NCBI GenBank assembly: GCA_964519835.1
Contig: CAZFLD010000007.1
Location: 1 to 64,000 of the forward strand
Direction of reading: 5' to 3'
DNA: 64,000 nucleotides
Origin: CAZFLD01 sp964519835
Lineage (GTDB): Bacteria; Spirochaetota; Spirochaetia; DSM-27196; CAZFLD01
Under the pieces are notes generated by a model. It worked only from the letters and a program-made list of their open reading frames with translations. It made no database searches and was not told the origin of the DNA. Each line of letters starts with the position of its first letter. The stretch's first letter is position 1. A program made the translations under genes and the position numbers. Shown piece after piece: positions 1 through 7,453 of the stretch.

Positions 1-94
1 TTGCCCGGTACGACTCTTTCTCTTGCTCGATACGCTCCAGTTCGAAACGGCCCATGGCCTGAAACAGCCGCTGCTCGGTGCGGCGCTCCGCCAC
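1..94 (-). CDS. Possible partial CDS cut by the window edge
   Basis: On the minus strand one frame stays open from a TGA near 126 to the window edge. From a GTG at 94 it reads as a charged helical peptide (VAERRTEQRLFQAMGRFELE and onward), which looks more like coding sequence than the other frames. There is no convincing ribosome binding site, and the product is unknown. The plus strand is also open in this stretch but gives an unlikely composition. From 127 to about 300 I see no gene and no clear promoter. Confidence 0.25.
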   Translation of the reverse strand, partial: MAERRTEQRLFQAMGRFELERIEQEKESYRA

Positions 95-313
95 CCGTGC
101 GACCGAGCGGATATGAGCCGGTCACACTGCTACCCGGTGTGCTCACAGAAATAGTCTAACTGAACCAGTAAAAACCCAAGATTTGTTCGGATACTCACGA
201 AAACCACGTGATTTGTCGTTTTTCACTGTGCGGATTGTCGGTGCTTTGTGTCTTCACAGCTGCCGGGAGTGGGTTTACTATGAAGATCACCCGCGAGAAA
301 CGAGGCGGCTCTC

Positions 314-1444
314 TTGTTGTACCACATAAAACCGGTCGTTTTGGCGGTCGCTGGTTTGTTTCTGTCTTGCCTGAGCGCAAGCGGACAAAACTTCTCCGCC
401 CCCGAGATACTGACGGGCAGATATGAAATGAGAGACGTGACTGTGACAACTAGGATATTTTACCGGGCGGAAAACGCCGTCTCCGATTCGCCTATCCGCG
501 TCACAGAGGAGATTGAACCCGAAGAACTGACCTACGTGACCGCTATTGAGCTCTTGCCCGATACCAGAACGATCGTCGAGCTGTCCAATGGCCGTATACT
601 TCGGGGTTTTTTTCAAGCCCGCCGGGCCGTAGGCAATGGGCTGCCGTCTAGAACCGCAGTGATTATTGAAATACGAACTGGATTCTCAGATAGGTTTTTG
701 CTGTTTTTTGACTCCGCTGCAATGTCGATTGTGCACGACAGTTCGCTTTTCCGGGACACAAGCGGCCCTGCGGCCTCGGTTTGCATTGGTGTGGTCCGAA
801 CAACACAGGCCGATCCTGTCGGGGAACCAGCCGTTTTCATTGAGGTCGCCGGGGTTGGCGGGACCTCTGCTAATGTGAGGGATCCGCAACCCGAACCCGA
901 ACCACTTGCTTTGCCCGAACGCCGCGATTTTTACTTCACGCCGGAAGCGAATCGCGCCGAAACCGCCCGTCTCGAGCAACAACGGGAGCAACTCGAGCAG
1001 TTTCTCGCGACGCTCGAGCGCGAAGGTCAGAACGATCCGGCGGTGGAAAACCTTCGCCGTCAGATCGAGGATCTGGACCGGGAGATACGACGCCTCAACG
1101 ACAATGCCACCTCCACAGGCGATCCAAGCGCCGAGCCGCCCTCGCGCGCCGGTCACGACCAAGCAGGAATCAGTTGGGAAGGCGGTGGACGCGTACCGCT
1201 CCGCGACTTTGCAATCCCGGCGAGTGCCGTTCCAAACGATACCACCAGGCCATCTCGAATATCCACAACTGTCCGCTTCGTAGTTTCCGCCGACGGGACG
1301 GTCGCACTGCTAAGACGACCTTCGACAGGATACACTATGCTGGACGAAGCTATCGAAGCACTTTTCGTTGGTAGAGTGTTTCGGCCCGTGACCGGCGCAC
1401 CGCCGGCGCGCGGAGAAATAACGTTCATCGTAGGCTCTGAATGA
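314..1444 (+). CDS. Secreted coiled-coil protein with TonB-C-like C-terminus
   Basis: A 376-residue protein starting at TTG 314, with a GAGG motif about 7 bases upstream. The only nearby ATG (280) is in another frame. The first 24 or so residues form a signal peptide (basic start, hydrophobic core, ending SASGQ). A Gln/Glu/Arg-rich heptad region near residues 215-265 should form a coiled coil. The last 65 residues have the pattern of the TonB C-terminal fold: a strand with ADGTV, then a helix starting LDEA, then FRP. There is no N-terminal membrane anchor of the normal TonB kind, so it is probably periplasmic or surface-attached. The family is not recognised and the TonB-C relation is by pattern only. 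Its stop overlaps a small downstream ORF by ATGA. Confidence 0.7.
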   Translation: MLYHIKPVVLAVAGLFLSCLSASGQNFSAPEILTGRYEMRDVTVTTRIFYRAENAVSDSPIRVTEEIEPEELTYVTAIELLPDTRTIVELSNGRILRGFFQARRAVGNGLPSRTAVIIEIRTGFSDRFLLFFDSAAMSIVHDSSLFRDTSGPAASVCIGVVRTTQADPVGEPAVFIEVAGVGGTSANVRDPQPEPEPLALPERRDFYFTPEANRAETARLEQQREQLEQFLATLEREGQNDPAVENLRRQIEDLDREIRRLNDNATSTGDPSAEPPSRAGHDQAGISWEGGGRVPLRDFAIPASAVPNDTTRPSRISTTVRFVVSADGTVALLRRPSTGYTMLDEAIEALFVGRVFRPVTGAPPARGEITFIVGSE

Positions 1445-1539
1445 AAACAAACCCTAACAGCTATCGCTTGATCGGTCACTCGTTCGTCGATCAGGAAGGT
1501 ATCCCCGATCTGCGGTCGCTACTCGTGGTACAGGTCTGA
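1441..1539 (+). CDS. Short coupled ORF, possibly a truncated gene
   Basis: A 32-codon ORF whose ATG overlaps the stop of the upstream secreted-protein gene (ATGA), suggesting translational coupling. The peptide begins MKTNPNSYRLIGHS and ends LLVVQV. Its last 21 bases overlap the 3' end of the convergent toxin gene. It could be the remnant of a longer gene cut off when the toxin-antitoxin cassette arrived, or a chance ORF. No function can be assigned. Confidence 0.3.
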   Translation: MKTNPNSYRLIGHSFVDQEGIPDLRSLLVVQV

Positions 1540-1797
1540 GTGACTCCCCACTCGTATCAGTATTAGGTCCCCGGAACCTTCGTCGATTCGGTATATGAGA
1601 CACCAGTCGCCACGTATGTGACACGTTCGGGCTTTATCATAGTCCGCTTTGAGCGGATGGTCCCTGTTGTTTGGGCTCAGCTGTTCTCCACGGGCCAATG
1701 TATCGACGATCTGTTGGAGCGCCTGCATCGGTTGATGCCGTTTTTGGGCTCGCTTAAAGTCTTTTTTGAATGAGCTCGTCGCTTTGACACGGTACAA
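1519..1797 (-). CDS. YafQ/RelE-type mRNA interferase toxin
   Basis: A 92-residue basic protein with the YafQ-family layout: an N-terminal FKKDFKRAQKR helix, then LPxNxxDHPLxG-like spacing (SPNNRDHPLKADY), CHIRGDWCLIYRID and a final RVGSHSDL. The RGDW-LIYRI strand and the terminal GSHSDL fit the RelE/ParE fold, in which the conserved C-terminal His acts in ribosome-dependent mRNA cleavage. It starts at TTG, 9 bases after the antitoxin stop, so the two are co-translated. Toxin last and antitoxin first is the normal order. Activity is inferred from family. Length is normal, with no frameshift. Confidence 0.85.
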   Translation of the reverse strand: MYRVKATSSFKKDFKRAQKRHQPMQALQQIVDTLARGEQLSPNNRDHPLKADYDKARTCHIRGDWCLIYRIDEGSGDLILIRVGSHSDLYHE

Positions 1798-1806
1798 GTT
1801 GGACTC

Positions 1807-2073
1807 TTAGTTGTCGGAGTTCAACGATGCCCAGAAATCCTCTACGGTGCTATAGGATGGAAGATGATCATGGTCGATGGATTCGTGGTAGGCGGCAGCG
1901 GTTTCCGAATTCGGTTTTTCATCGTCTACAACGACCTCGCCGTTGACACTAAGACTTGTCCGTCCCCATCCGAGATCAAACGTTATCGGCAAATCCGGAA
2001 GCCGAGAGCTGGTGTAGTTAAGTGGCTCGTCCACGCTTTCACCGTCGACCTCTAGTCTAATTACGTCAGCCAT
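1807..2073 (-). CDS. Atypical antitoxin of the YafQ-like toxin
   Basis: An 88-residue acidic protein. The second ATG (2073) is preferred over the one at 2079 because an AGGGAG site lies 7 bases before it. The C-terminal half resembles the toxin-binding tail of DinJ/RelB antitoxins (KPNSETAAAYHES, then SYSTVEDFWASLN). The N-terminal half is not the ribbon-helix-helix of DinJ. It is a beta-rich stretch with LEVDGE and SVNGEVVVDD that I do not recognise. DNA binding therefore cannot be assumed, and autoregulation may depend on another protein. The start lies inside the 3' end of the DUF6941 gene, so all three genes form one translationally linked unit. Confidence 0.7.
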   Translation of the reverse strand: MADVIRLEVDGESVDEPLNYTSSRLPDLPITFDLGWGRTSLSVNGEVVVDDEKPNSETAAAYHESIDHDHLPSYSTVEDFWASLNSDN

Positions 2074-2473
2074 TTGCATGCTCCCTGGTCACGACATCGA
2101 TCACCTTCGATCCAGCAAACCCGCCATTTAAGTGTACCGACAGCAGGTGGGCGCCGGGAGAAAAGTACTGAATCCCTCCCACTGGGACCAGAAGCTGCCC
2201 GACTCCCGGCACTGTCTGATTCAGTTCTCCATTAATCGGCAAGATCACCTGAGTGGACTCTTCATGCACTATGTTCAAGGCAAACTTATAGTTCATTGCG
2301 CGCAGGTCTTTTACCACCACGTAAATAAAGAACGGCGGAAGACGCGGACTCGGTACGCTTTGCAGCGTGTATTTGTCAAAGATGCCAATCAACGAGTACT
2401 TGCCACGCTTGTCTTGAAGCGCGTAATCGCACAACACGATCGATTCGCACTTCGGCGACTCCAAATCAGACAT
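2066..2473 (-). CDS. DUF6941-like protein
   Basis: A 135-residue protein with the N-terminal pattern ESIVLCDYALQDKRGKYSLI followed by GIFD. This matches what I remember of the DUF6941 family, small soluble proteins of unknown function. The rest looks beta-rich, with paired hydrophobic strands. An AAGGAG site 5 bases before the ATG supports the start. Its 3' end overlaps the antitoxin start, making it the first gene of the toxin-antitoxin operon. A link to the toxin module, as regulator, extra antitoxin or unrelated passenger, is inference from position only. Confidence 0.65.
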   Translation of the reverse strand: MSDLESPKCESIVLCDYALQDKRGKYSLIGIFDKYTLQSVPSPRLPPFFIYVVVKDLRAMNYKFALNIVHEESTQVILPINGELNQTVPGVGQLLVPVGGIQYFSPGAHLLSVHLNGGFAGSKVIDVVTREHANG

Positions 2474-2536
2474 TCATTCTCCTTCCAAAGCGCTACATTC
2501 CATGGTCCCCGCATCGGGACACTAACGAAACTCTAC

Positions 2537-2549
2537 GGTATATGATACC
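2537..2549. promoter_or_regulatory. Palindrome upstream of the toxin-antitoxin operon
   Basis: GGTAT-ATG-ATACC is a perfect 5-bp inverted repeat about 65 bases upstream of the first gene of the operon. It overlaps a TATCAT sequence that could serve as a -10 element. Its place and symmetry suit an operator for autoregulation. Neither promoter nor operator has further support. Confidence 0.35.
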
Positions 2550-2859
2550 ACAGAAGTAAGGGCGTCGAGCGCCAAAGGTCAAGTCTTTGCCGAGATCCAA
2601 AACCTATTCACTTGACGCGGGTTTGGGATTCGCTCAGTCGAGTGAATCCGGTCAATCGACTCGTACAATGGACATTTCTTTCAGGCAATGCCACGAAACT
2701 TCTTAGTTTGCCCCGCGTACACAGCCATGCCGCGTTCTCGAGTCGGCCGGCAACAGATTGGCAACACTTTTTTGAGAGAGCACGAGAAACCGTGGTATAC
2801 TGCCACTCACGATGTTGTTACAAGATAGCGATTTGTGAGTAATTCTGATGCAAAATGGC

Positions 2860-2916
2860 TACATTCGGTCCGCTTCACACACAAGAAGTCGCCAGTTCAA
2901 ATCTGGCATCGCCCAC
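2860..2916 (+). pseudogene. 3' fragment of tRNA-Val(CAC)
   Basis: A perfect T-arm (GCCAG, TTCAAAT, CTGGC) at 2891-2907 is followed by ATCGCCC and A, the 3' acceptor strand and discriminator typical of bacterial tRNA-Val. Upstream lies an anticodon-arm-like hairpin (CTTC/GAAG) whose loop contains CAC. No matching GGGCGAT 5' strand and no D-arm of proper length occur, so this is not a working tRNA. Such fragments are typical right-hand attachment sites of elements integrated into tRNA 3' ends. Confidence 0.6.
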
Positions 2917-2932
2917 GGCAATCCGTTACAGG

Positions 2933-3853
2933 CTAATGATTTACAAGGTTGGTTTTGCTGTAGGCGAGCCGGACCAGCTCCACACGCGTGTGGATGTTTA
3001 GTTTCTGATAGCTGTTGAAAAGATGTGCCTTGACGGTGTTCTCCTTCACACCGATCTCGTGGGCAATCTCTTTGTTACTCATCCCCTGCAAAACCATCTC
3101 CAAGATTTCCCGCTCGCGGTCCGTGAGCTGCGCCTGACGGAAAGGGCTGCTTCGAGCCGGAGGCGGTTCCATGTCGAGAGGCGTGGTCGAGATAAAATGC
3201 AGGATAAACCAGAGGAAAATGGCATTCCAAATACCGTACGCCACATTGGTAACCGATAGCCCTAAGACTCGCAGCGGAATGCCGGTCACTGCCGGGTGGA
3301 TCGTCATCACGCACAAGTAGAGAACGTACATGGGTGCGCCGAATAGAAAGAGCCGGTTTACCGCAGTCATGGGGGCTAAAAGCTTCTCGCGTTGTGCAAA
3401 CGCACGAGACCAGACATAAACGGCCAGCCCCAGGGCCACGGTCGCCGCTGCTAGGTGAGTGGGCGAATCGTAGCCCGGACTGCCTGCCACAAGCAATTCA
3501 GTGACAAGCGCGGCTAGAAGCCCCGTGGCGATCAGCGTGTACGCACGGGCCGGCACTCGACGTCCGGCAACGCCGAAGAGTGAGTCCATAAAAAAGGGGA
3601 CCAACACCAACAGCGCCGCTCGCAGGATGATCATCGCTACGACAAACACGTGTTCGCCAACCGCAAGGTCACTATCGGAGAGGCCCCCAACGTGCAGGAC
3701 CTCGACACCGGCGTACAAAGTGGCCACCAACTGAATGCCGATGTACGGGAAGATCCACCGCTCTTCACTCTTGAGATAGTAGAGCACGGACACGGGCAGC
3801 GCCGCAAACGCAAGGAGAAAGAAGAACACCTCTATCAGAATTCGGACAACCAT
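2933..3853 (-). CDS. Membrane-bound LuxR-type transcription regulator
   Basis: A 306-residue protein from ATG 3853. The frame extends further upstream, but that part would overlap the preceding lipoprotein gene and has no membrane character. Roughly the first 225 residues form about seven hydrophobic helices, starting at ILIEVFFFLLAF. A Pro-rich linker leads to a C-terminal LuxR/GerE helix-turn-helix (LTDREREILEMVLQGMSNKE, then IAHEIGVKENTVKAHL) at about 240-300. There is no receiver domain, so the membrane part probably senses a signal and the cytoplasmic end binds DNA. It lies just downstream of a lipoprotein gene on the same strand, with an 8-bp perfect hairpin between them. Its target is unknown. 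Confidence 0.8.
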   Translation of the reverse strand: MVVRILIEVFFFLLAFAALPVSVLYYLKSEERWIFPYIGIQLVATLYAGVEVLHVGGLSDSDLAVGEHVFVVAMIILRAALLVLVPFFMDSLFGVAGRRVPARAYTLIATGLLAALVTELLVAGSPGYDSPTHLAAATVALGLAVYVWSRAFAQREKLLAPMTAVNRLFLFGAPMYVLYLCVMTIHPAVTGIPLRVLGLSVTNVAYGIWNAIFLWFILHFISTTPLDMEPPPARSSPFRQAQLTDREREILEMVLQGMSNKEIAHEIGVKENTVKAHLFNSYQKLNIHTRVELVRLAYSKTNLVNH

Positions 3854-3864
3854 CTGTGCGCTAC

Positions 3865-3886
3865 CCGGGCCCACATGAGGGCCCGG
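3865..3886 (-). other. Strong hairpin between lipoprotein and LuxR genes
   Basis: CCGGGCCC and GGGCCCGG form a perfect 8-bp stem around a 6-base loop, 11 bases before the LuxR-type gene. There is no T-run on either strand, so it is not a normal intrinsic terminator. It may limit read-through, protect mRNA ends or tune translation of the regulator. Confidence 0.5.
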
Positions 3887-3905
3887 TGTAGCCGATGGTA
3901 GGCGA

Positions 3906-5246
3906 TCATTGCACGAGAAACAAGCCGCCTGAAGCACTGCTCGGCAGCGTGGTGTCCTGGATAAGCTGACTATACCAGCTACCATCTGCGGACTTGGACG
4001 TCACGACAAGCTCTACGAACGACCTCGACCAAAAGTAGATGTCCTCGCCCTGATGCTCCTGCCACTCGTCGGTAGGGCGAGCGTGAAACACGTACGGGAC
4101 ACCGTCAACCACCACCATGGCAAGGCCCATGTATGTATCAACGATGTCACCGCTCAGCTCCCACGGGTCGCCGCTGGTGGCCCGGTACGCGTACGAGAGA
4201 ACCGGCTCTGAAGTGCCGGTGTCTTGATTGATGAGGTTGCGGCAATAGGCGAGGTGCGTCCCGTTTGCATCATCATGTTGTATCTCAATTCGGTAGCCGG
4301 AATCGCCTGTCAGATCCACGGCTTCTCCGACCGGCCAATCGTGAATCATGGTGTCGGACGGCAGCCAGGAGCTCCCACCATCGGTGGACCGAAGACAACG
4401 CGGTACCCCATCATAGTCCCGTTCATAGCCATGATGGGCGGATTCGATTGAGCCGTCGCCGGCGATGCTGATGCCGCAATCCACGGTTCCGGTCGCTGAT
4501 CCCGAGTGCACCACCGCCTCCGCCGCGGCTCCTCCACCGGGTTCCACCGTGGTGTAGTAGAGCTTCGGAACCACCAGCACCAACGGGTTCCCTTCACACC
4601 CAAAGACCACGTGGGCCCGGCCGTCGGCATCCAATGCGATGTCGCTTCGTCTTCCGTAGTTGACGTCGACCCAACCCCCTCCCACGCTGAGTGCCGTGGT
4701 GGTGAGATCCCCCCCCGACGGCCGGTAGCTGTAGGCGGGACGCAAGTTGTCAAAAAGCAAGGTACCCGTCTTGTAGGTTGTGTGAACCACGTGCAGCCCG
4801 CCACCGGAATCAAATAGGGCCTGCCCCACCGGTCCGCCCCCCTCAAAGAAGACGGCGGTGGACCAGCTCCCGTCGGGCGTGCCGGTTAGCTCGTGGATGA
4901 CTCTCCCCTGCCTAACAAAACCGTGGAGGGTGCCGTCGTCCTCCTGAGCCAACGCGTCCACAGACACGATGCTGCCGTCACCGTCAAACACACGGGTGGT
5001 GGTGAACCCGGCCGCTGTTGTCCCGGTGGCGTAGTAGACATAGCTGACGCCGTTACCACGCTCAGTGGTGGTGTTGAACGAATACAGCAGGTGAAACGTG
5101 CCGTCTTCGTCAGCCACCGCCGCCACCGTATCCCCCACCTGGATAGCCGAGTACACCGGCGGACGGAGATCAGGGCAACCGGCTAAGACCATCATCATTA
5201 CGCCGATTGCGATCAGTCGACATAAACTCACGGTTGCAATACGCAT
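3906..5246 (-). CDS. Secreted lipoprotein, probably beta-propeller
   Basis: A 446-residue protein with a lipoprotein signal peptide. The lipobox VLAGC puts the acylated Cys at residue 24. A GAGGAGG site sits just upstream of the ATG. The mature part is rich in Gly, Asp, Thr and aromatic residues, with repeated blocks such as ALDADGRAHVVFG, ADEDGTFHLLYSF and AQEDDGTLHGFV. One Asp-box-like element occurs (STDGGSSW). This layout suits a six- or seven-bladed propeller as in sialidase-like proteins. No catalytic residues can be assigned. It lies immediately upstream of the membrane LuxR-type regulator, which might respond to it or to the same signal. Confidence 0.75.
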   Translation of the reverse strand: MRIATVSLCRLIAIGVMMMVLAGCPDLRPPVYSAIQVGDTVAAVADEDGTFHLLYSFNTTTERGNGVSYVYYATGTTAAGFTTTRVFDGDGSIVSVDALAQEDDGTLHGFVRQGRVIHELTGTPDGSWSTAVFFEGGGPVGQALFDSGGGLHVVHTTYKTGTLLFDNLRPAYSYRPSGGDLTTTALSVGGGWVDVNYGRRSDIALDADGRAHVVFGCEGNPLVLVVPKLYYTTVEPGGGAAAEAVVHSGSATGTVDCGISIAGDGSIESAHHGYERDYDGVPRCLRSTDGGSSWLPSDTMIHDWPVGEAVDLTGDSGYRIEIQHDDANGTHLAYCRNLINQDTGTSEPVLSYAYRATSGDPWELSGDIVDTYMGLAMVVVDGVPYVFHARPTDEWQEHQGEDIYFWSRSFVELVVTSKSADGSWYSQLIQDTTLPSSASGGLFLVQ

Positions 5247-5289
5247 TGTGCCTCCTCAGCGACATGCGGTCGCTCTGCCGGAAACGCTA

Positions 5290-5394
5290 TCACGACACGT
5301 TCACCTGTCCCGGATCCAGGTCACGTTCGCGCCTAAACTTTGGTTGAGTAGCCTCCAAATACTGCTCCATCCCGTCGGCCGGGTGGAAGAACAT
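5290..5394 (-). CDS. 34-residue ORF after the pseudogene
   Basis: An ATG-started ORF giving MFFHPADGMEQYLEATQPKF and ending GQVNVS. Its composition looks protein-like, and it follows the end of the pseudogene by 7 bases in another frame. It may be the last piece of that decayed gene after a further frameshift, or a separate small gene before the lipoprotein. No family is recognised. Confidence 0.3.
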   Translation of the reverse strand: MFFHPADGMEQYLEATQPKFRRERDLDPGQVNVS

Positions 5395-5401
5395 GGGCGC
5401 A

Positions 5402-6014
5402 CTACGGCGCCCCGTCCCTATCGACGCCCAACCGTCGCAGCGTCCGTTCTCCCGACGTTGATACCTCGCGCTCGACCGTCTCGATCGGCGCGGCCGGTTG
5501 GGGCGCCTCAGCCTGATCGGCCGGCGCGGCCGGTTGGGGCGGGTCGGATCACCACCCTGCCGGTTCCGTTGGCAACCGCATCGCTCAGTTCCGTCAGCGT
5601 CGTTTGTACCAAAGCGACCGGCGCAAGATGATTCGGCTGGGCAAGGTAGAACGCCAGCTTGAAGACGGCCCCATAGATCTTGATCAGGTCGACCCTCGCC
5701 TCACACGAACAGTCTATGTACGTCCTGTATTCCACTCCGGAAGGCTTTATCGCCGGGCCCCAACATCGGGTAGAAGTGCAAAAAACGCATCCGGGTCACG
5801 ATTTCGAGCACCAGCGCTTCAATCACCTGATGGGTCAGCAGCGATTCTACGTCCGTGTCTTTCTGCCATATGACCGGAAGGGCTTCTTCGACGGTTTTGG
5901 CCGTGTTTTCTAGTTAGCCTTCGCTCTCCGCTTACACTGCTTGTAGAAAAAGACAAGCAGCACGACGGGTCCGGTAGCCACCAAACCAATGATAGTCAGG
6001 AAGTAATAGAGCAT
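5402..6014 (-). pseudogene. Frameshifted membrane-anchored protein
   Basis: Three frames on the minus strand join into one plausible protein of about 205 residues. Segment 1 (6014-5910) starts with ATG and codes one transmembrane helix (MLYYFLTIIGLVATGPVVLL) plus a basic tail, then stops. Segment 2 (about 5913-5704) is open without a start and contains EALPVIWQKD and IVTRMRFLHFYP. Segment 3 (about 5735-5550) has YIDCSCEARVDLIKIYGAVF and FYLAQPNHLAPVAL. Segment 4 (5548-5402) is a Pro/Ala/Gln tail with two PQPAAP copies, ending at TAG. The joins near 5910, 5720 and 5550 need frameshifts. Either the gene is decayed or the assembly has errors here. The original role is unknown, probably a membrane-tethered cytoplasmic domain. 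Confidence 0.6.
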
Positions 6015-6147
6015 GGGCTACCCGACCGATGCCTCCAGACCCACTTGTTCTTGGGGTTTTCCAATAGCAAAATCGACAGTATGATTGGCCGGCAATCGAA
6101 CAGGATCGGCAAGGTTACGGAGCATTGGCTCACCCACGGCATCGCCC

Positions 6148-7410
6148 ATGAACAGGCTCTACACTTTCAGACAGCAGCTCCAAGAGAAAAAAGACTTCAT
6201 CGATCTGGTGGAAACCAACTTCCACCGGGCAGGGTTTTGTTTCCCCTTCGAACCTCTCAAGCACGCTTCCGCGGAGTACTTCGATACAGCCTCGTATGAT
6301 CCTGACCCACAGGGCTCGGTGGTCTCTCGAGACGCCATAGCCAACTATCACCTGTCCCGCGGACATCAGGTAAGCGCGAAAAGCATCGTAATCACGGCGT
6401 CCACATCGGAAAGCTATGGGCTTGTGTTCTCGGGATTGTTCGGTCGCGAAGACACGGTGCTCCTTCCGACCCCCTCCTACCCTCTCTTCGAGGAAGTTGC
6501 TCTCCATCACGGTGTGCCCTGTGAGTTTTACCCCATGCATCGCGGACCGGCGGGATGGTACATCGAACAAGAGGAGGTCGCGAAGATCATCGGAGAGACG
6601 CGCCCGCGGGCCGTGGTGCTCATCTCGCCCAACAATCCAACCGGAATGGTGGCTGACCAGCAAACCGCCAACGCCCTGGCCGCGGCAACCGCAGAGCTGG
6701 GCCAGGACCACTATCTCCTGATCGATGAGGTTTTTTGTGAGTTCGCCGATGTACCGGTGCCGAGCCCGAAGAATACAAGCTGCCCCGTTCTGTACTTAAA
6801 CGGCGCATCCAAAACATTTGCATCGCCGGACCTCAAGATCGCCTGGATAGCCGTGCAGCCGGCGCACGACGAGGCCGTCGTCGAGCGGCTTAGTACCGTC
6901 AACGATACCTATCTCAATTCGTCGAGCCTGAGCCAGTACCTCGTGCCGACCCTTTTCGAGCATCTCTCATGGTGTCGCAGGCATATCGCGAGCCCACTGG
7001 CTTCGCGGCGGGCGGTTGTAAAACGATTGATGGACGACCACCCGGAGCTGGGCATTTCGACGCCCCAGGGAGGTATCCACGCAACATTGTCGCCGATCGC
7101 CGGCAGATCCCCTTTAACGGCCGGACCCGCCGGCAGCGGGCAAAACGGCAGCTTCCGGAGGGACCGCCACGCACAAGCAAGCGGCGCCGCACCTCGCGTA
7201 GACGCACCGCGCCGGGGCACGACAGCCCCGATGGATGACGAAGAGCTCGTGCTCGCGATCCTCGAACACACCCACGTTTTCCTGCACCCGGGCTACCTTT
7301 ACGGTTGGGATCAGGATGTCGTTCTGGTGACGAGCTATCTCGGCGACGAGGCGACAACCGCCGAAGCACTCAAGCGCGTGGCGGCGTTCCTACGGTCACT
7401 CGAAACGTGA
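6148..7410 (+). CDS. PLP-dependent aminotransferase, class I/II
   Basis: About 420 residues with fold type I hallmarks: LISPNNPTGMVA, LIDEVFCEFAD, and GASKTFASPDLK, in which Lys222 should hold pyridoxal phosphate. It probably transfers an amino group between an amino acid and a 2-oxo acid, with substrate not predictable. The ATG at 6148 (MNRLYTFRQQL) is chosen because the sequence upstream is not conserved-looking. No clear Shine-Dalgarno site is present. Residues about 317-361 are a low-complexity Gly/Arg/Ala/Pro insertion between the GGIHATL strand and the C-terminal helix, absent from typical family members. The flanking domain is otherwise complete. Confidence 0.85.
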   Translation: MNRLYTFRQQLQEKKDFIDLVETNFHRAGFCFPFEPLKHASAEYFDTASYDPDPQGSVVSRDAIANYHLSRGHQVSAKSIVITASTSESYGLVFSGLFGREDTVLLPTPSYPLFEEVALHHGVPCEFYPMHRGPAGWYIEQEEVAKIIGETRPRAVVLISPNNPTGMVADQQTANALAAATAELGQDHYLLIDEVFCEFADVPVPSPKNTSCPVLYLNGASKTFASPDLKIAWIAVQPAHDEAVVERLSTVNDTYLNSSSLSQYLVPTLFEHLSWCRRHIASPLASRRAVVKRLMDDHPELGISTPQGGIHATLSPIAGRSPLTAGPAGSGQNGSFRRDRHAQASGAAPRVDAPRRGTTAPMDDEELVLAILEHTHVFLHPGYLYGWDQDVVLVTSYLGDEATTAEALKRVAAFLRSLET

Positions 7411-7453
7411 AGCGCCGCAAATATAGTAATCTCTCGCTACGGCGTTGCCACTG

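Larger units (their letters stand above)
2474..2932. other. Gene-free stretch with operator-like palindrome and tRNA relic
   Basis: No convincing gene lies here. The left end holds the 5' region of the DUF6941 operon. Around 2625-2670 there are interlaced short inverted repeats (GATTCGCTCAG and the CGAGT/ACTCG pair). The right end holds a tRNA 3' fragment, described separately. Short frames in this stretch lack coding character. Confidence 0.5.

Noticed and set aside
5485..5545. GC-rich direct repeat of about 20 bases
   Set aside because: It is the coding repeat for two PQPAAP units in the pseudogene tail, not a CRISPR or mobile element repeat.
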